64,000 nt of DNA from Dioscorea cayenensis subsp. rotundata (GCF_009730915.1 NC_052480.1:1798001-1862000), one strand, 5' to 3'. Positions 49,571 to 61,365 are shown, numbered from the stretch's first letter. Notes: generated by a model from the sequence alone, not told the origin. Numbers and translations are program-made.

Positions 49571-50678
49571 GGGTAAATTACAAAATTAGTCACTGAACTA
49601 TCCACTAGTTCCTATTTTGGTCACTAAACAAAAAAAATTTCTATTTTGGTCACTAAACTTATAAATTGCTTTCATTTTAGTCACTGACGCTAACACCGTT
49701 AACGACGATCTGACGTGGCTTAGCCATGTCAGTAGACTTCACCATGTCAGCACAACAATTAAAAAACATATCTTATTTTCTTCTTCTTTCGTATTTCTTC
49801 TTCCTTTCCCTTTCTCTTTTAAATAGAGTTAACCATGTTAGCAAGGCTAACCTTGTTCTTCCTCTTGCCATGGCATCGTGCAGCTGGTAAAGTACTGTTC
49901 TTCTTTTTTTATTTTACCATGGGTCAGATTGGGAGTAGCATTGGGAGCATGGAAGACATTGAAACCAGAGAACATTGCTGCCGGAGTCGAGGATGAGGTA
50001 TTGAGGATGAGGAGGGGAACAGACGCTGATGCGGATGAAGAATTCACCGGAGCCAAGGTTGAGGCCGGAAGTTATGGAGAAGGAGAAGTCAGAAATGTGG
50101 TAGGAGGAGAGGATATGAGTTAGGGAGAGGATGCGGAGTTGGTCGCGGAGGAGGAGAGAGTTGAGGGAATAGGAATGGTTGGTGATGGTGGTGGGATGGA
50201 GGTGGTGGCAAGAGAGGAGAGGGAGGGAGTAAGGAGGAGATGAAGAAGAAGAAGGTGGAGATGGGGTAGTGACTAGTGAGTTGATGGAGGGTTATGTCAT
50301 GGAATTGCATGAGCATGTGCTGCATGTCAATGAAGGGGAATGAGAGGAATAGGAGGAGATGAAGATGGAGAGTTTGCTGTTGCATTGGTGATGGGTGTGG
50401 GATGTTGAACATGTTTGGGGTTTTGAGAGAGGTTTTGAGAAAGGGAAAGGAAGAAGAAAGAAGAAGAAAGTAAGGAAGATAGATTTTTTTAATTGATGTG
50501 CTAACGTCGTGAAGTTTCTCGACATGGCTAAAGCCCACGTCGATTCTAGATCTAACGGCGTTAGGCGTCGATGACCAAATTGAAAAGCAATTTATAAGTT
50601 TTAGTGACCAAAAATAGATTTTTAGTGACCAAAATAGGAACTGGTGGATAGTTTAGTGACTAATTTTGTAATTTACCC
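49571..50678. mobile_element. Pack-MULE carrying an aspartic protease gene fragment, 1108 bp
   Basis: TIRs: the left GGGTAAATTACAAAATTAGT ... 'ctattttggtcactaaac' is mirrored at the right by '...gaccaaaataggaactggtg ... acaaaattagtcac' inverse, about 150 bp per arm with decreasing match inward. Perfect 9-bp target duplications TATAAAATA occur at 49562-49570 and 50679-50687. The interior carries a fragment of a host aspartic protease gene on the minus strand, and no transposase. Confidence 0.92.
49918..50540 (-). pseudogene. Captured 5' part of a plant aspartic protease gene (ASPG/nepenthesin-like)
   Basis: Reading leftwards from about 50152, a frame of ~78 codons runs RDQLRILSL, ITSGLNLGSGEFFIRI, SPPHPQYLILDSGSNVLW, CLPCSQCYSQSDPW and stops at TAA near 49918. 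DSGSN holds the first catalytic Asp of A1-family proteases, in the context GSGEYF...DTGSD...QC.PC typical of plant secreted and guard-cell aspartic proteases. Upstream on the same strand, 50525-50292 begins with a hydrophobic stretch like a signal peptide (IFLTFFFFLLPF) in a shifted frame. The second catalytic lobe is absent. It lies wholly between Mutator TIRs, so it is a captured fragment; it cannot be an active protease. Confidence 0.85.
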
Positions 50679-50687
50679 TATAAAATA

Positions 50688-51398
50688 TATATATTTAGGA
50701 AAAAGATTATCTAGGTAGGTAAGTTCCTAGATTTGAAATCTAGGAACATTTTAAATCTAAGTCATTGGATCATCACCCGATGGTTGTTTGTTTATATAAA
50801 CATTGTACACCTTCTTTAATATTCATGTTTACTGTATAACACTGCAAAAAGTGGTATTCACTGTTTATAATGATAAGAGCCATAGTTACTGTAAACATCC
50901 CTAGATTTAAAATCTATGGACGTCTCTAAATTATGGGCCATCGTATATTTATATTTATTTGTTTCGGAATTTATAATATGAAGGTAATATATTTAGTTTA
51001 AAAAAAAATAAATTTTGGTACTATTTGTTATCTACATATATTTTTCGTAAATAATTAGATATTAAAGTACATACGTAAATAAAGCTGCTAATAATCCAAC
51101 CAAGCATTTTTATTTTAAAAAGTATATATACAAATTTAGCCCATTATTATAATAAATTAACATTGAAGTAGTTTGGGCCTCAGGCCGGCCACTTTCGACG
51201 TTAAAAGCCCATGAAGCCCAATTCATGTAATCTAATCGCAATGCATCATCATAGCCGTACACCTGTCCCCGTTCTCCAAGCGGAGAACTCCATTGAAATT
51301 CACCGGCGGAGTTCCAGAACCCACGCGAATGAATCGCTAGATCGAAGAGAAGAAGAAACGAAGAAGAGGTTTTCTAGAGATTCCCAAAGTGGCCAACG
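50688..51398. promoter_or_regulatory. Intergenic region and promoter/leader of the O-FucT gene
   Basis: 50688-51170 is AT-rich without a gene. 51175-51398 becomes GC-richer and is the probable leader, with purine-rich GAAGAG repeats just before the ATG. 'ggcctcaggccggcc' near 51177 and 'gcccatgaagcccaatt' near 51207 resemble the site II (GGCCCA) type motifs common in plant housekeeping promoters, but the match is loose. Confidence 0.4.
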
Positions 51399-54288
51399 AT
51401 GGCGAACACGAGGGCCTCTTCCTCCTCTTTGGATCCCCTTTGTTCCCGATTTCTCTCTCCTTCTCCGATCTCCGTGTATGTCTTGCTCCTCCTCCTCTTC
51501 TCCACCGTCGTCGTCTTCTTTTCTCATCGCCAGATCGCCCAAGTTAGCCACCAGCCGTTTGTCTCTGAACTGCCTCCCGTGGTACTGATTTCTCTTTGCT
51601 TATTGTTTTTGTCTCGAAATTTTCGTTATTTTCGTTATTTTTGGAAGTTTATCATGCGTCTTCTGTGATTTTTTGCTTAAAAATTATTCCTTTTTGGTTT
51701 AATTGCTTTGAGGATGATCTTGATGTAAAGGGTTATATTTTTATTGATGCAATTTGGAATTTTTGAAGGAAAGTTTGCTCCTTTGAATCTTTTATAACAT
51801 AAATTAAGCTATTACAAGCATTTCTTTTGGTTTTTTTTCTTCTGATTTTAACTAAAATTTCTCTCTTTTATTTGTTGTACAGCTTGAAGATAAGCATTTG
51901 TGGGATTCTTCTCATGGCTATGGTTACAAGCAATGTATCAAACCTACTCATAGATATAAACGTATAAATCTTTGCTGCTCTGATTATTTAGTGAATGATT
52001 TCTCTGTTCTGTGAAGAATATGTTTTTAAATAAACTTCATTGTAATTTGAAATACCAATCATAACTTATATTACGCCATGAATTCTAGTTTATTTGATCT
52101 GACTGGTAGTTTATTCTTTCAGCTCCTCAAGACGTGAATCGCTATCTTACTGTTAGAAATAATGGAGGACTCAACCAAATGCGCACTGGAGTGAGTTGCT
52201 AAAAGGAAATTTTGTTGCATTTGATATTTGACTGTCTGCCGGAGTTATATATTTCATCTGTTTTACTCATTGCTTACATTCTTCTGCCATTCTACCATGC
52301 ATATGAACTTTGTAATACATGCATGAATCAATAGAAGCGCTCATAAGTATGCCCAATGTAGCATTGTTCATTCAAGAGTGTCAGATTATGTAATTATTTA
52401 ATGTTTACAGATATGTGATATGGTTGCTGTAGCTCGCATAATGAATGCAACACTTGTAATTCCTGAATTGGATAAGCGGTCTTTTTGGCAAGACTCAAGG
52501 TTTGAAACCAAAATAAATAAATAAATGAAGAAGAGAGCACATCTGAATTGGGCCTCATAATTCATTGTTTGTTTTTATTTCTTAACAGCACCTTTTCAGA
52601 TATCTTCGATGAAAATCATTTCATCAATGCCTTGCAAGGAGACATTCATATTGTTCGTGAGTTGCCTAAGGAGTTGGCATCACTTCCAAGGGCCCGCAAG
52701 CACTTCACTTCATGGGCAAGCGTGAGCTATTACGAGGAGGTGTCACATCTGTTCAAGGATTATAAGGTAAGTAACTGGGTGCTTCATGCTCTCAAGAACG
52801 ATCATATTTCAATTGCTCACATTATGCTTGTGCTCAGGGTATTGTTAGTCATTCCAGTTTGGTGTTATTAATTGATAGTGCATCTCTTTTATGATATGAG
52901 AATTCAAGCTTCTATTTACATAAAACTTATCAGCAACATTTAAATCAGGTAATTCATGTGCCAAAGTCTGACTCAAGACTAGCAAACAATGACCTTCCTA
53001 TTGACATTCAAAGGTTGCGGTGCCGTGCTTTATATCATGCACTCCAGTTTTCAGCTCCAATTCAGGACCTGGGGAAGGTTGTAGTGATTTTCTAATTCTT
53101 GCACCATGTCATCATCTTTTTAGGAGATATCTAGTTTTCATATTGTGGCGCATTTAAGATATCTCCTGGGGTATCTTGTATATTAGGTTCTGAGCATGCA
53201 TGATGCTGGCACCACAGAAGCTTGTGGAGCGGCTGAAATCACACGGACGATATATCGCGCTGCATCTTCGCTATGAGAAAGATATGCTTTCTTTTACTGG
53301 ATGTACTTATGGCCTCAACGATTCCGAAGCTGAAATGCTGACTGCTTTGAGGTGAGATGCTCTCTATTTATTGTGGATTTTCTTTCATTTCCTTGATTTG
53401 GTTGTGAACCGACTTTCTTGTTCTTAGGGAGAATACGAAACATTGGAAATTAAAGAAAATAAACTCAACCGAACAGAGAATAGGAGGCTTTTGTCCTTTG
53501 ACCCCCAAAGAGGTTGGGATCTTTTTGCAAGCTTTGGGTTACCCTCCAGCCACCTATATCTATATAGCGGCGGGTGAAATGTTCGGTGGAGACACTTATC
53601 TCTCAGACTTGCGATCTCGCTTCCCTAACTTGGTTTTCAAGGTTCTCCCATCTTGTGCTAAATTATGCTTGGTGCAAACTATGTTACCAATTCTTCCACC
53701 TATAATTACATTGAATTTTTTACAGGAGACATTAGCGACAGCAGAAGAATTGAAAAAAATTGTTAGTCATGCATCTCAGGCTGCGGCTATTGATTATATA
53801 ATATCAGTCGAAAGTGATGTATTTGTTCCATCGTATACCGGCAACATGGCAAGAGCTGTTGAGGGACATCGGAGATATCTCGATCACCGGAAGACAATCA
53901 ACCCAGATAGGTATTCCTCTGTACCTGTTTTGTAGTTGAGATTGTCGACATGTTGCACCTCTACCATCTTCTAAATTTCATCATTTCGCACTCTTGTTGG
54001 CTTCAGGAAAGGATTAGTAGAACTCTTTGACAAGATGGAAAATGGAGAGCTGAAAGAAAGTTCGACTTTATCGCCACTTGTAACTCGAATGCATAAATCA
54101 AGGTAATGTCGATGGCATCTGTGCAACCACCTCTTGATAAACTACTGATATTGAATTTGTTATTTGATAGACAAGGATCTCCAAGGAAACGATATGGTTC
54201 TCTACCAGGAATGAAAGGAAGAAACCGTCTTAGGACCGAAGAATCTTTCTATGAAAATCCACTTCCCGAATGCATTTGCCGTAATTGA
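51399..54288 (+). CDS. O-fucosyltransferase family protein (GT106, type II Golgi membrane protein)
   Basis: Eleven exons: 51399-51581, 51883-51961, 52123-52190, 52411-52499, 52589-52766, 52949-53077, 53218-53351, 53428-53641, 53726-53910, 54007-54102 and 54171-54288. Together they give 1473 nt, 490 aa, with phase kept at every GT-AG junction. Residues ~24-42 ([16 protein letters not shown]) form a signal anchor, placing the catalytic domain in the Golgi lumen. Family blocks are [20 protein letters not shown] (donor-binding GG.N), [46 protein letters not shown] (HxRxxxD), AAGEMFGGD and the C-terminal [11 protein letters not shown]. Plant members include pectin rhamnosyltransferases (RRT) and other GT106 enzymes, so the sugar donor cannot be settled from sequence. 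The start is the first ATG of the leader-proximal ORF. Confidence 0.95.
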
Positions 54289-54419
54289 AAGCACTGATTC
54301 TACTGAACTTTGGTATTTTTGTTAGTGTTGCAATTGTTTCATATGATTCTTTTCAATGAAGCGTCTGTTGCCAAAACTTTGACATCTCAAACAAGCAAAT
54401 ATATTTTATATGCGAAATT

Positions 54420-54834
54420 TAGTGGTGTCAAACGGGCCGTGCTGGCCCAAGCACGGTGCTACGGTACCTTGCCCGGGTCAGGCACGGCCCAAACCCTAGG
54501 CCGTGCTAGGCTAGGGGTTTGCAGCCAGTGGTCCGGCACAGTCCGTGGCCCGCTTCGGGCCAACATGGCTGGCATCGTCAAATACTAGTTTTTTCTTTAA
54601 TTTTTTTGGTATATTTTTTTGTTTTTAGTCAATAAAGGAACTTGGTTCTATGTTTGTGGTTTGTGAATTTTAGGATATTTTTTTATATATTTTTTTAGCA
54701 ATTTTAGGGTATTCTTTTATATTTTTGGGATTTAAAATAAAAAATATAAATATAACCGGGCCGGGCCACGTGCTGGGCCGACCTTGGTGGTTGGCTGGCC
54801 GTGCTGGGCCGGGCCGGCCCATTTGACACTATTA
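54420..54834. mobile_element. Non-autonomous hAT element, 415 bp
   Basis: Terminal inverted repeats are TAGTGGTGTCAAACGGGCC (left) and, reversed from the right, TAATAGTGTCAAATGGGCC. Flanking 8-bp target duplications are GCGAAATT (54412-54419) and GCGAACTT (54835-54842), 7/8 identical; 8 bp is the hAT signature. Both subterminal regions are rich in GGGCC/GCACGG motifs, likely transposase-binding repeats. It lies 132 bp beyond the O-FucT stop and may fall within that gene's 3' UTR. Confidence 0.85.
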
Positions 54835-54911
54835 GCGAACTTACAAGAGTTACTGAGAAATCCACAATTTATTTCGATTATGAACAACAGTTATTCCTTC
54901 CAAGCAAACGT

Positions 54912-55170
54912 AGTAATCAGATCAACCATCCATGCGAATGATGCAGAGGAGACTATCATCGTTGAGCATGAACTCGTAAGCCTTGTTGATCTCGGCGAAT
55001 GCACTTCATGGGTGATGAATTTCTCTAGTTCTAGCTCTTGCATCAGTTATCAGAACAAGGACTTAGATAACACAATGTGAGAATGATTTCTGAAATTTCA
55101 ATCATCACCTTGTTCATATACTTCTCCACAACAGCAGGAAGATCGGTTCGCGGTTTATAGTTTCCAAAGA
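54912..55170 (-). pseudogene. ADH-like gene 3' fragment, left copy
   Basis: Nearly the same sequence as 63475-63732 and in the same orientation. It contains, on the minus strand, the end of the penultimate exon ([15 protein letters not shown]), the last intron, and the last exon up to TGA 54924-54922. A one-base loss in the last exon (GAATG-CACTT against GAATGGCACTT) breaks the frame. It ends sharply at 55170, where the viral-locus arm begins. It has no upstream exons here, so it is a fragment. Confidence 0.85.
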
Positions 55171-55818
55171 TGATTTAATTTCTTACAAGCAAAGTAGTGT
55201 AATTTATTTTCTACAAGATAGTTTAGTGTATTTACTAGAAGAAGATCTAGTTTATTTATTTACTAATGCAATAGTTTATTTAAATTCAAATAATCTTATC
55301 ATTTTATTCTTGCAAAAATTTATATTATAGTAATGGAGTATATTGTTTATGTTAAGAGAGCTATGGGCAACAAGGAAAGTAAAGAGACTCAGTTTGGTCT
55401 GGCTATTTTTTTACTCCCTAAAGGAGCTCACTTGCACACCTCTCTGGAATGCCCGTATTCCATTTAGATCCTAGGCTCTTATACTATATTGGCTATGATC
55501 ACTGTACTAGAAATATATGAATATATTAATAGTTTATATAATAATATGTATAATACTTTTCTCAATGAAGAGGACTTAGGAAATAAAATGATATATTACC
55601 ATATATTAATACATTATCGCAGTATATTACTATTAATATAATAATATGTATAATACTTTTCTCAATGAAGAGGACTTAGGAAATAAAATGATATATTACC
55701 ATATATTAATACATTATCGCAGTATATTACAAGTAATATATAATGAATACACATACAGTAGTGACTTTGAGTGAGATTGTAGAATATAGCTAAGTATAGT
55801 ATAGTAGACCTTTAAAAT
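55171..55818 (+). repeat. Left arm of a long inverted repeat (viral non-coding region)
   Basis: 'tttaatttcttacaagcaaa ... gtagaccttta' over about 640 bp is repeated in inverse at 62190-62722 with roughly 90% similarity. It contains a direct 90-bp duplication (55541-55630 and 55641-55730, 100-bp step). The arm ends just before a tRNA-Met primer-site-like sequence, so it is best read as the large intergenic (promoter and leader) region of a caulimovirid genome. Confidence 0.8.
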
Positions 55819-55830
55819 TGGTATCAAAGC
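55819..55830 (+). other. tRNA-Met primer-binding-site-like sequence
   Basis: TGGTATCAAAGC matches the caulimovirid minus-strand primer site TGGTATCAGAGC at 11 of 12 positions. It lies directly downstream of the non-coding arm and upstream of the decayed viral coding region, where a pararetroviral genome is conventionally numbered from 1. Confidence 0.7.
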
Positions 55831-57540
55831 TCTGATTATATAATTATAGAACTAATAGATCTTCCAGTAGGTATAAATGAAGAATTAAGTATAGCCTTGC
55901 AAAGAATAGATAATGTTTTAGGACCTTTAAGCCAATATATTACTAAGGAAAATAGAAGAAAGAAAGATATAATTAAATATAGAAGAGTGTTATGGTTAAT
56001 ACAACTTAAAAGATATTTAAAAAATAAGAATTATCATATTAGAAGGTGGGAACAGTAATGTGAAACTCATAATAAACAAATAGATAAGAAAGGGAATGAA
56101 TACTTCTATATAGCATGGATAAAACGAAAGCCCTAGAGAATATGATCATTGTGAACAACAAATAATAAACCATAAGCATGGAATAATCGATCAACACTAT
56201 AGTATAGGAAATTTTCAAAAATGAGAGAATTGTTAAAAGAAATAGATCTAAAAACAATAGAAAATTATTTAATACCATTAATAAAATATGTAATTAGGTT
56301 AAATATACGAGTAGAAGATCAAATTAAAGGAAGAAGGGCTGGGTGGTTATTAGGTGTAAGAAAGATTTTAAGAAAAAAAAAAAATTTTTTTTTAGAAGGA
56401 GAAGTAATTAATAAGTCATGAAAAAATACAGAAGCTTAACGGAGAATGGGTAATTAAGTTTTATAGAAGAAAAAAATTATATCCAAAAAACTCCAAAGAA
56501 AGCTAGATTATTTGAAAAAATGGGAAAAAAGATTACTCATTAGCCTAGAAACAATAGAAGCATGTTACACATAAAAATGGAATTAGAAATAGGATATTTA
56601 GATCTAGCAATACCCAATACTGGAAGGAAGATAGTAAAGCTGGAACAATTTAAACACAAGTGTTATTTTAATAACTATAAAAATAGCTTCCATCATTCAA
56701 TGCATCAAGAAAATAGCCAACTAAATACAATAATTGATCTCTTAGTATCATTAGGAATTAATTTAGGAAAATATCATATTAAATAATCAAATTAATACAG
56801 ATCTAGTTGCAAGAAATACAATAATAAATTTACTTAGATGTAACATAGAATATATTAAAAACCAAAATAACGATTTAATAAAATCTTTAGGAGAAATAAA
56901 GAAATTAACTCATAAGCAAGAAATATTAGATGTCATAAATTGGACACAAAATAATACTATAAGATTAGATAATAAATACCAAAAAATTAAGCATTCATTA
57001 GACGAATTAAAACAATTAATAGTAACATGACTAGTGGTATAAATATCTATCTTAAAGCTTTATAAGTAACAAGGGACATTCTGAGTCTCCCTGTAGGATT
57101 TAGCTCCTATGAGGCAACTTCTAGGCAAGATAAGGGAACTCTTGACAAAATAATACTATTATTCAAATATTAATAGAAATTTATGATAAATTAGATCAAA
57201 TAGAGCGTAGGATAAAAGGTTTAGAAGAAAAAGTGCTACCAGAAGATGAAAAATTAGATAGTTTAATATCGCAAATCAATAATTTAAAAATATTAGACTA
57301 TTACGAGAAAAATATCTGTTAAGAAGAAGGGAGCAACAATGGTATTTAGTATATCAAAAATAAAAAAATTTTAAAATGAATATTAGACCATTTACAGGAA
57401 CAAGTAGAACAATAAACAACGAACAGGAAAAGAGAAGTATTAGTAATAATTTTTTAGGAAAAATTATGGCATTAGGAAAAGATTGAAAAAAATACTTGGA
57501 TTTTAGAAGAAATAATAGACATAGATTCTGATTTAGAAAA
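55831..57540 (+). pseudogene. Endogenous caulimovirid: decayed 5' coding region
   Basis: AT-rich, Lys/Glu/Ile-rich coding remnants on the plus strand with many stops and frame changes; the longest clean pieces are 56221-56421 and 56562-56786. Several pieces have heptad-like hydrophobic spacing (for example 56880-57030 and 57170-57300), as in the coiled-coil small virion-associated proteins of caulimovirids, but the similarity is compositional only. The position between the primer site and the movement-protein region fits 5' viral ORFs. Cannot be expressed as it stands. Confidence 0.55.
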
Positions 57541-57563
57541 ATATGCTATACGACTAGATAGAA

Positions 57564-58016
57564 TTGATGTCTCCCAAAACACTGTATCATGTAGGACCTT
57601 TGAATCTTACTACCAGTTTATTGGAGTTTAGTAGGGAACAAGAGATATTGGTAACCACTAATCCATGTAATGTTCCTATACTTAATAAAGAATCTATACG
57701 ACAAATAAAAGAGAGTGGTAAAAGTCTTATACATACAGGACTCATAGTAATAGGTATAAAGGGATTAACCAAGAAAAAAGAAGGTTGTAAAGTTTTATTA
57801 ATGGTCTTAGATAAGAGTTGGTCCGTGTCTAATAAAGCAGTAATAGCAAGTATTGAAGTAGATATGGATAAGAATATATGGTTATTTTACTGTAGCCCAG
57901 ACATACTAATGTCTATTAGAGATGGACATAATTTAGAAATAGGTATACAATCTAAAGGATATGAAGAATTAACCAGAAACAACAACCTCTTGCTTAACAT
58001 AGGATTTTTAGGGTAA
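57564..58016 (+). pseudogene. Endogenous caulimovirid: movement-protein region
   Basis: A 150-codon open stretch with the hallmarks of the 30K-superfamily movement domain of Caulimoviridae: a GLIVIGIKGLT strand, a DKSW motif, a conserved central Asp strand (SIEVDMDKNIWLFY), then GYEEL and a hydrophobic NIGFLG end. Such proteins form plasmodesmal tubules for cell-to-cell spread. The piece is limited by a TAA at 58014 and lacks the N-terminal part in frame. It is integrated, fragmentary and not a functional gene. Confidence 0.75.
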
Positions 58017-58900
58017 GTAACTAATAGTAGTAACATAAATTATAAGTTACATATAGAAGAACTAATGTCCGGAATAGCAAGTAGAGGTATTAAGTTAATA
58101 AAACCATTACCAATAGATGGCAATAACATTGGAACAAAATGGACTATAGATAAAAATCTAGACAATACTAATAATAGAATAAATGCTCCTACAACCGGAT
58201 CAATTTTTGAAAATAATAATGGCACGTTTAGTATTAGATTCTCAAAATACCAACTTCAGCAACACCAAGAATTAGAAGATGAATAGGTATAAAGAAGGAA
58301 CTCAAATACCCGGAGTAGAATACAATTTACCTTATAATAGTATATTAAGATTAGAAACAATCTTGATAAATCAAGGATAACTGTTAGAAACTAATAAACT
58401 AGTTTATGATCAAGATAATAATTTAATCATTTTATATGAACATGAAACTAATAATTTAATTCTAGAAGAGATACCTAGTTTAAATTTGATGGACATAAGT
58501 CGTAGTAACATTTCTAGCAGTAGCAGCAATCCAACCCCAATATATAGCACAACTAACCAAAGTGTGGGGCAGCCTAGTAGGCCTTCTTACAATGAATACA
58601 AAGAAGAAAGGGATTATGAAAGACCAAGAGGACAATCGATTACCTTTAGAGATCACAGATAGGAAACTATTAGTAGATGATGGTAGAATATTGAATCTAG
58701 TAGCACATGATCCACAAAAGTGGCACATGGTAATTAAGTACAGTCCCAATTAGTTTGTAGGAAATTTGATGAATTAGAAGTCAAAAAAACAACCCTAGAA
58801 ATGTATGCATATTTAGAAAAAATATCTAGGGGAAACAACAAGGGTTACCTGGGAATCATATAAACAAAAATTCCCAGTAGATTTCTGTGGGCTCTTTTTT
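58017..58900 (+). pseudogene. Endogenous caulimovirid: decayed coding region after the movement domain
   Basis: Plus-strand coding-like remnants continue after the movement domain, with open pieces at 58065-58286 and 58562-58753 and stops between them. Composition (Asn/Ser-rich, then Arg/Asp-rich) resembles the linker leading to a caulimovirid coat-protein region. No intact zinc finger, protease or reverse transcriptase motif is visible; that part of the genome is missing here. Confidence 0.5.
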
Positions 58901-60230
58901 TCTCACTCAGCCTTTAATTAGGGTTAGACGAGTTAAAAATAATGGATCACAAATCAAATTTTAATTTTTATGACTATAAGAGATTATCGGTTCATGACTT
59001 CCATTAAGGGTAAGCCTCTAATGTTAATTACCATGGACATTGTCACAGAAAGCTCGGATTAAGAAATAAGTGTGAACAAAGAAACAAATTGTGACAATCA
59101 ATTTCATTCAATACAATAAATATGAATTCCTAGATTTCTCTGAAAGTACAATAAATTTGAAATCATCTTAACGCCACTCAGGCTTGTAGGCCTACGTAAA
59201 CAATGATTGTAGCATTTTATCTCCTTTTGACTATTTTGCCGAAAAGCATGCTTTGACTTTTGTTGATATATAGTCTTTATCAAATTTTGAGAATTTGAAT
59301 CTCGGATATGATTTAGAAACTTGTGAACTTGTGTCTGAACTTGTGTCTTGGACATTTTGCGTCATGGATTTGATTTGTATTTTGAATTTGATTTGGATTT
59401 CAAATTATGAATCCTTTATGTTAATGACTCATAAACTTAATTGTGACTTTTTGTGAGCGAGTTTTTATGCTTGTAAAGTTCTCCTTCCGCTCTTGACTGC
59501 AAACTCTGGGCACTTTAACTCACGATGCCTCGAGAGCGATTCAATTATCGACATTTATATGGATTTTCAAATCTCACTCTTTCAGCATCTTGAATCTCGA
59601 CTGGTTTCTTTGGGACTTTTAATTTATATGTCAGCCGTACGTGGTTCTTCACCGCATTGCATATGCCTTGTTGTTTTGTATGTCCTGTCTCATTGCCGCG
59701 CTTGGAGATGAGCGCGTCTTTGTCATTGCTTTTGAATGAGTATATATATATATATATATAATTTTTCGGCTTCGGATGTTTTAAAAAAAATATTTATATA
59801 TAAATCCATGTTATCATATTCATCCCTTGTATATGATGGGACCACCTTTTTGAAAAATTCTTTATGCACATGAGTATGCATGCACTACGATGCTTCTCAT
59901 TTTTCTCCTTATCATTTATTCAGTTCACGCATATCTCTTCATGGTGAGACCCTTTTATTTATTTATTTATTTATTTATTCATACACGTGAGTATGCAGTG
60001 CATGCATTGCATGTAATGCTTTTTATTAATTATGCCGACCTTTTATATCTTAGCAGACTAGTAGGAGACACTATATTCTAAAAATATGACCACTGTGCTC
60101 AAAGCTCATTCAATTTAGAAGATTTCAAGCAAATAGATAAGATCAAAAACTCGTTGAAAATTGCGCCGATTTAAAAATTACCATTAGAATCTAATTACCT
60201 AATAATTGAAACTCGATGGATGTGAATTTG
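58901..60230. other. Non-viral-looking insert within the viral locus
   Basis: The sequence changes character here: less A-rich on the plus strand, with no pararetroviral motif. It has an (AT)n tract at 59741-59760 and a TTTA run at 59954-59981. ORFs are short and unconvincing. It may be host DNA or another decayed transposon separating two viral segments. Confidence 0.4.
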
Positions 60231-60640
60231 GATGGGAGGACTATTTTAAAAAGTAAAACCCTCATAAATATTCCCTTAAAATGGAAGAACAAATTTGTGG
60301 GTATAGTAGTGGAAAATACAAGAGAAAAAACTTAACTCAAGTATTGATCACCAAGAAATATTAGCGATAGTTTACGTGCTTAGATAGCTCGCACTATTTC
60401 CCGCTTGGTAAAAAGAGATCTTAGTAACAACAGATTGTGAGGCAATAGTAAAATTTTATGAGAATAAAAATAATAAATGAATTAGTCAAAGAAGATGGTT
60501 AGCATTTAGGGCGTAATAGTAATTAATTTCAGCATACAATGTTAAGTTTGAACACATCATAGAGGTATTGAAACGTAATGGCGTATAGATTATCTAGAAG
60601 TATCAAAAGAAGCATCCTCCATGAGATATCATCAATTTCA
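60231..60640 (+). pseudogene. Endogenous caulimovirid: RNase H remnant
   Basis: Short plus-strand blocks, separated by stops, match the order of the RNase H part of caulimovirid polymerases: an ICGYSSG-like strand, QEILAIVY-like helix, VTTDCEAIVKF strand with the catalytic Asp, and a terminal FEHIIEVLKRN-like segment. The reverse transcriptase that should precede it is absent from the window. At least four stop codons lie in 400 bp. Confidence 0.6.
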
Positions 60641-60984
60641 TGAAAGTCTAAGCCCTTTGCTAAACCATACGTTTAGTAATAAATGGGGACTACAAGACCA
60701 GTAAGTTCCTCTGCATTTTTACTAATGTGGAAGCAAAGCTACCTTGTACTAGACCTTAGTTGGTTCATATGCTTAACTATAACGGGATTACAAAACCAAG
60801 TAGCTCCTCTGAGTTATGTGTGTTAATGTGACAACTCAAGGAAACCCTCACCTTTATAATATGTTATTAATCCACCATACTAATAAAAAATTTTATCTAC
60901 AAGATGGCGCAATCTTTGTAAAAAAGTCCAACCTTACTAGGCACCGAAGTTTATTATTCCACAAACCAAAACACAGGCCTGCCC

Positions 60985-61365
60985 ATGTATCCATTGGGAT
61001 CTCCCTTGTCCTTCAACCTACCTCTAAATCTCATGCTAGACCACAAAGAGAGAAATTATATTGATAAACCAATAATAGGAACTCCTCGTTTCCAAAAATC
61101 CTCACTCAGTTTTGTGACTATCTCCACTCAAAAAAACCTTAAAACAAAATTGGTTGACCCGAACTTGAGGCCCAAATCTCTAGATGCATTCCTAGAATTA
61201 CAGCATACAAACCAAATATTGGCAGGAGAGGTAAGTGACATGAAACAACAAGCGGAAAAAATAAAATCAGAATACACAAAGAAAAAGAAAGAAAAAGAAA
61301 TACTAAGAGAAGAATGGCAGAAAGAAATTACAAACAAAGAAGAAAAATATGAAAAAATCCCATAA
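60985..61365 (+). pseudogene. Coiled-coil ORF in the 3' part of the viral locus
   Basis: 126 codons ending at TAA 61363-61365. The second half is strongly charged with regular heptads (AGEVSDMKQQAEKIKSEY, then Lys/Glu-rich), a clear coiled coil. An alternative frame upstream (60816-61064) is also open, so the true start is uncertain. It overlaps the start of the next ORF by 17 nt, an arrangement common in compact viral genomes. I cannot assign a function. Confidence 0.5.

Noticed and set aside
49878-50123. 81-codon plus-strand acidic ORF
   Set aside because: Opposite strand of the captured aspartic protease fragment.
50089-50538. 149-codon minus-strand Pro/His-rich ORF in the second Pack-MULE
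   Set aside because: Its His/Pro runs arise from an out-of-frame reading of the captured aspartic protease leader; the protease frame is a better explanation.
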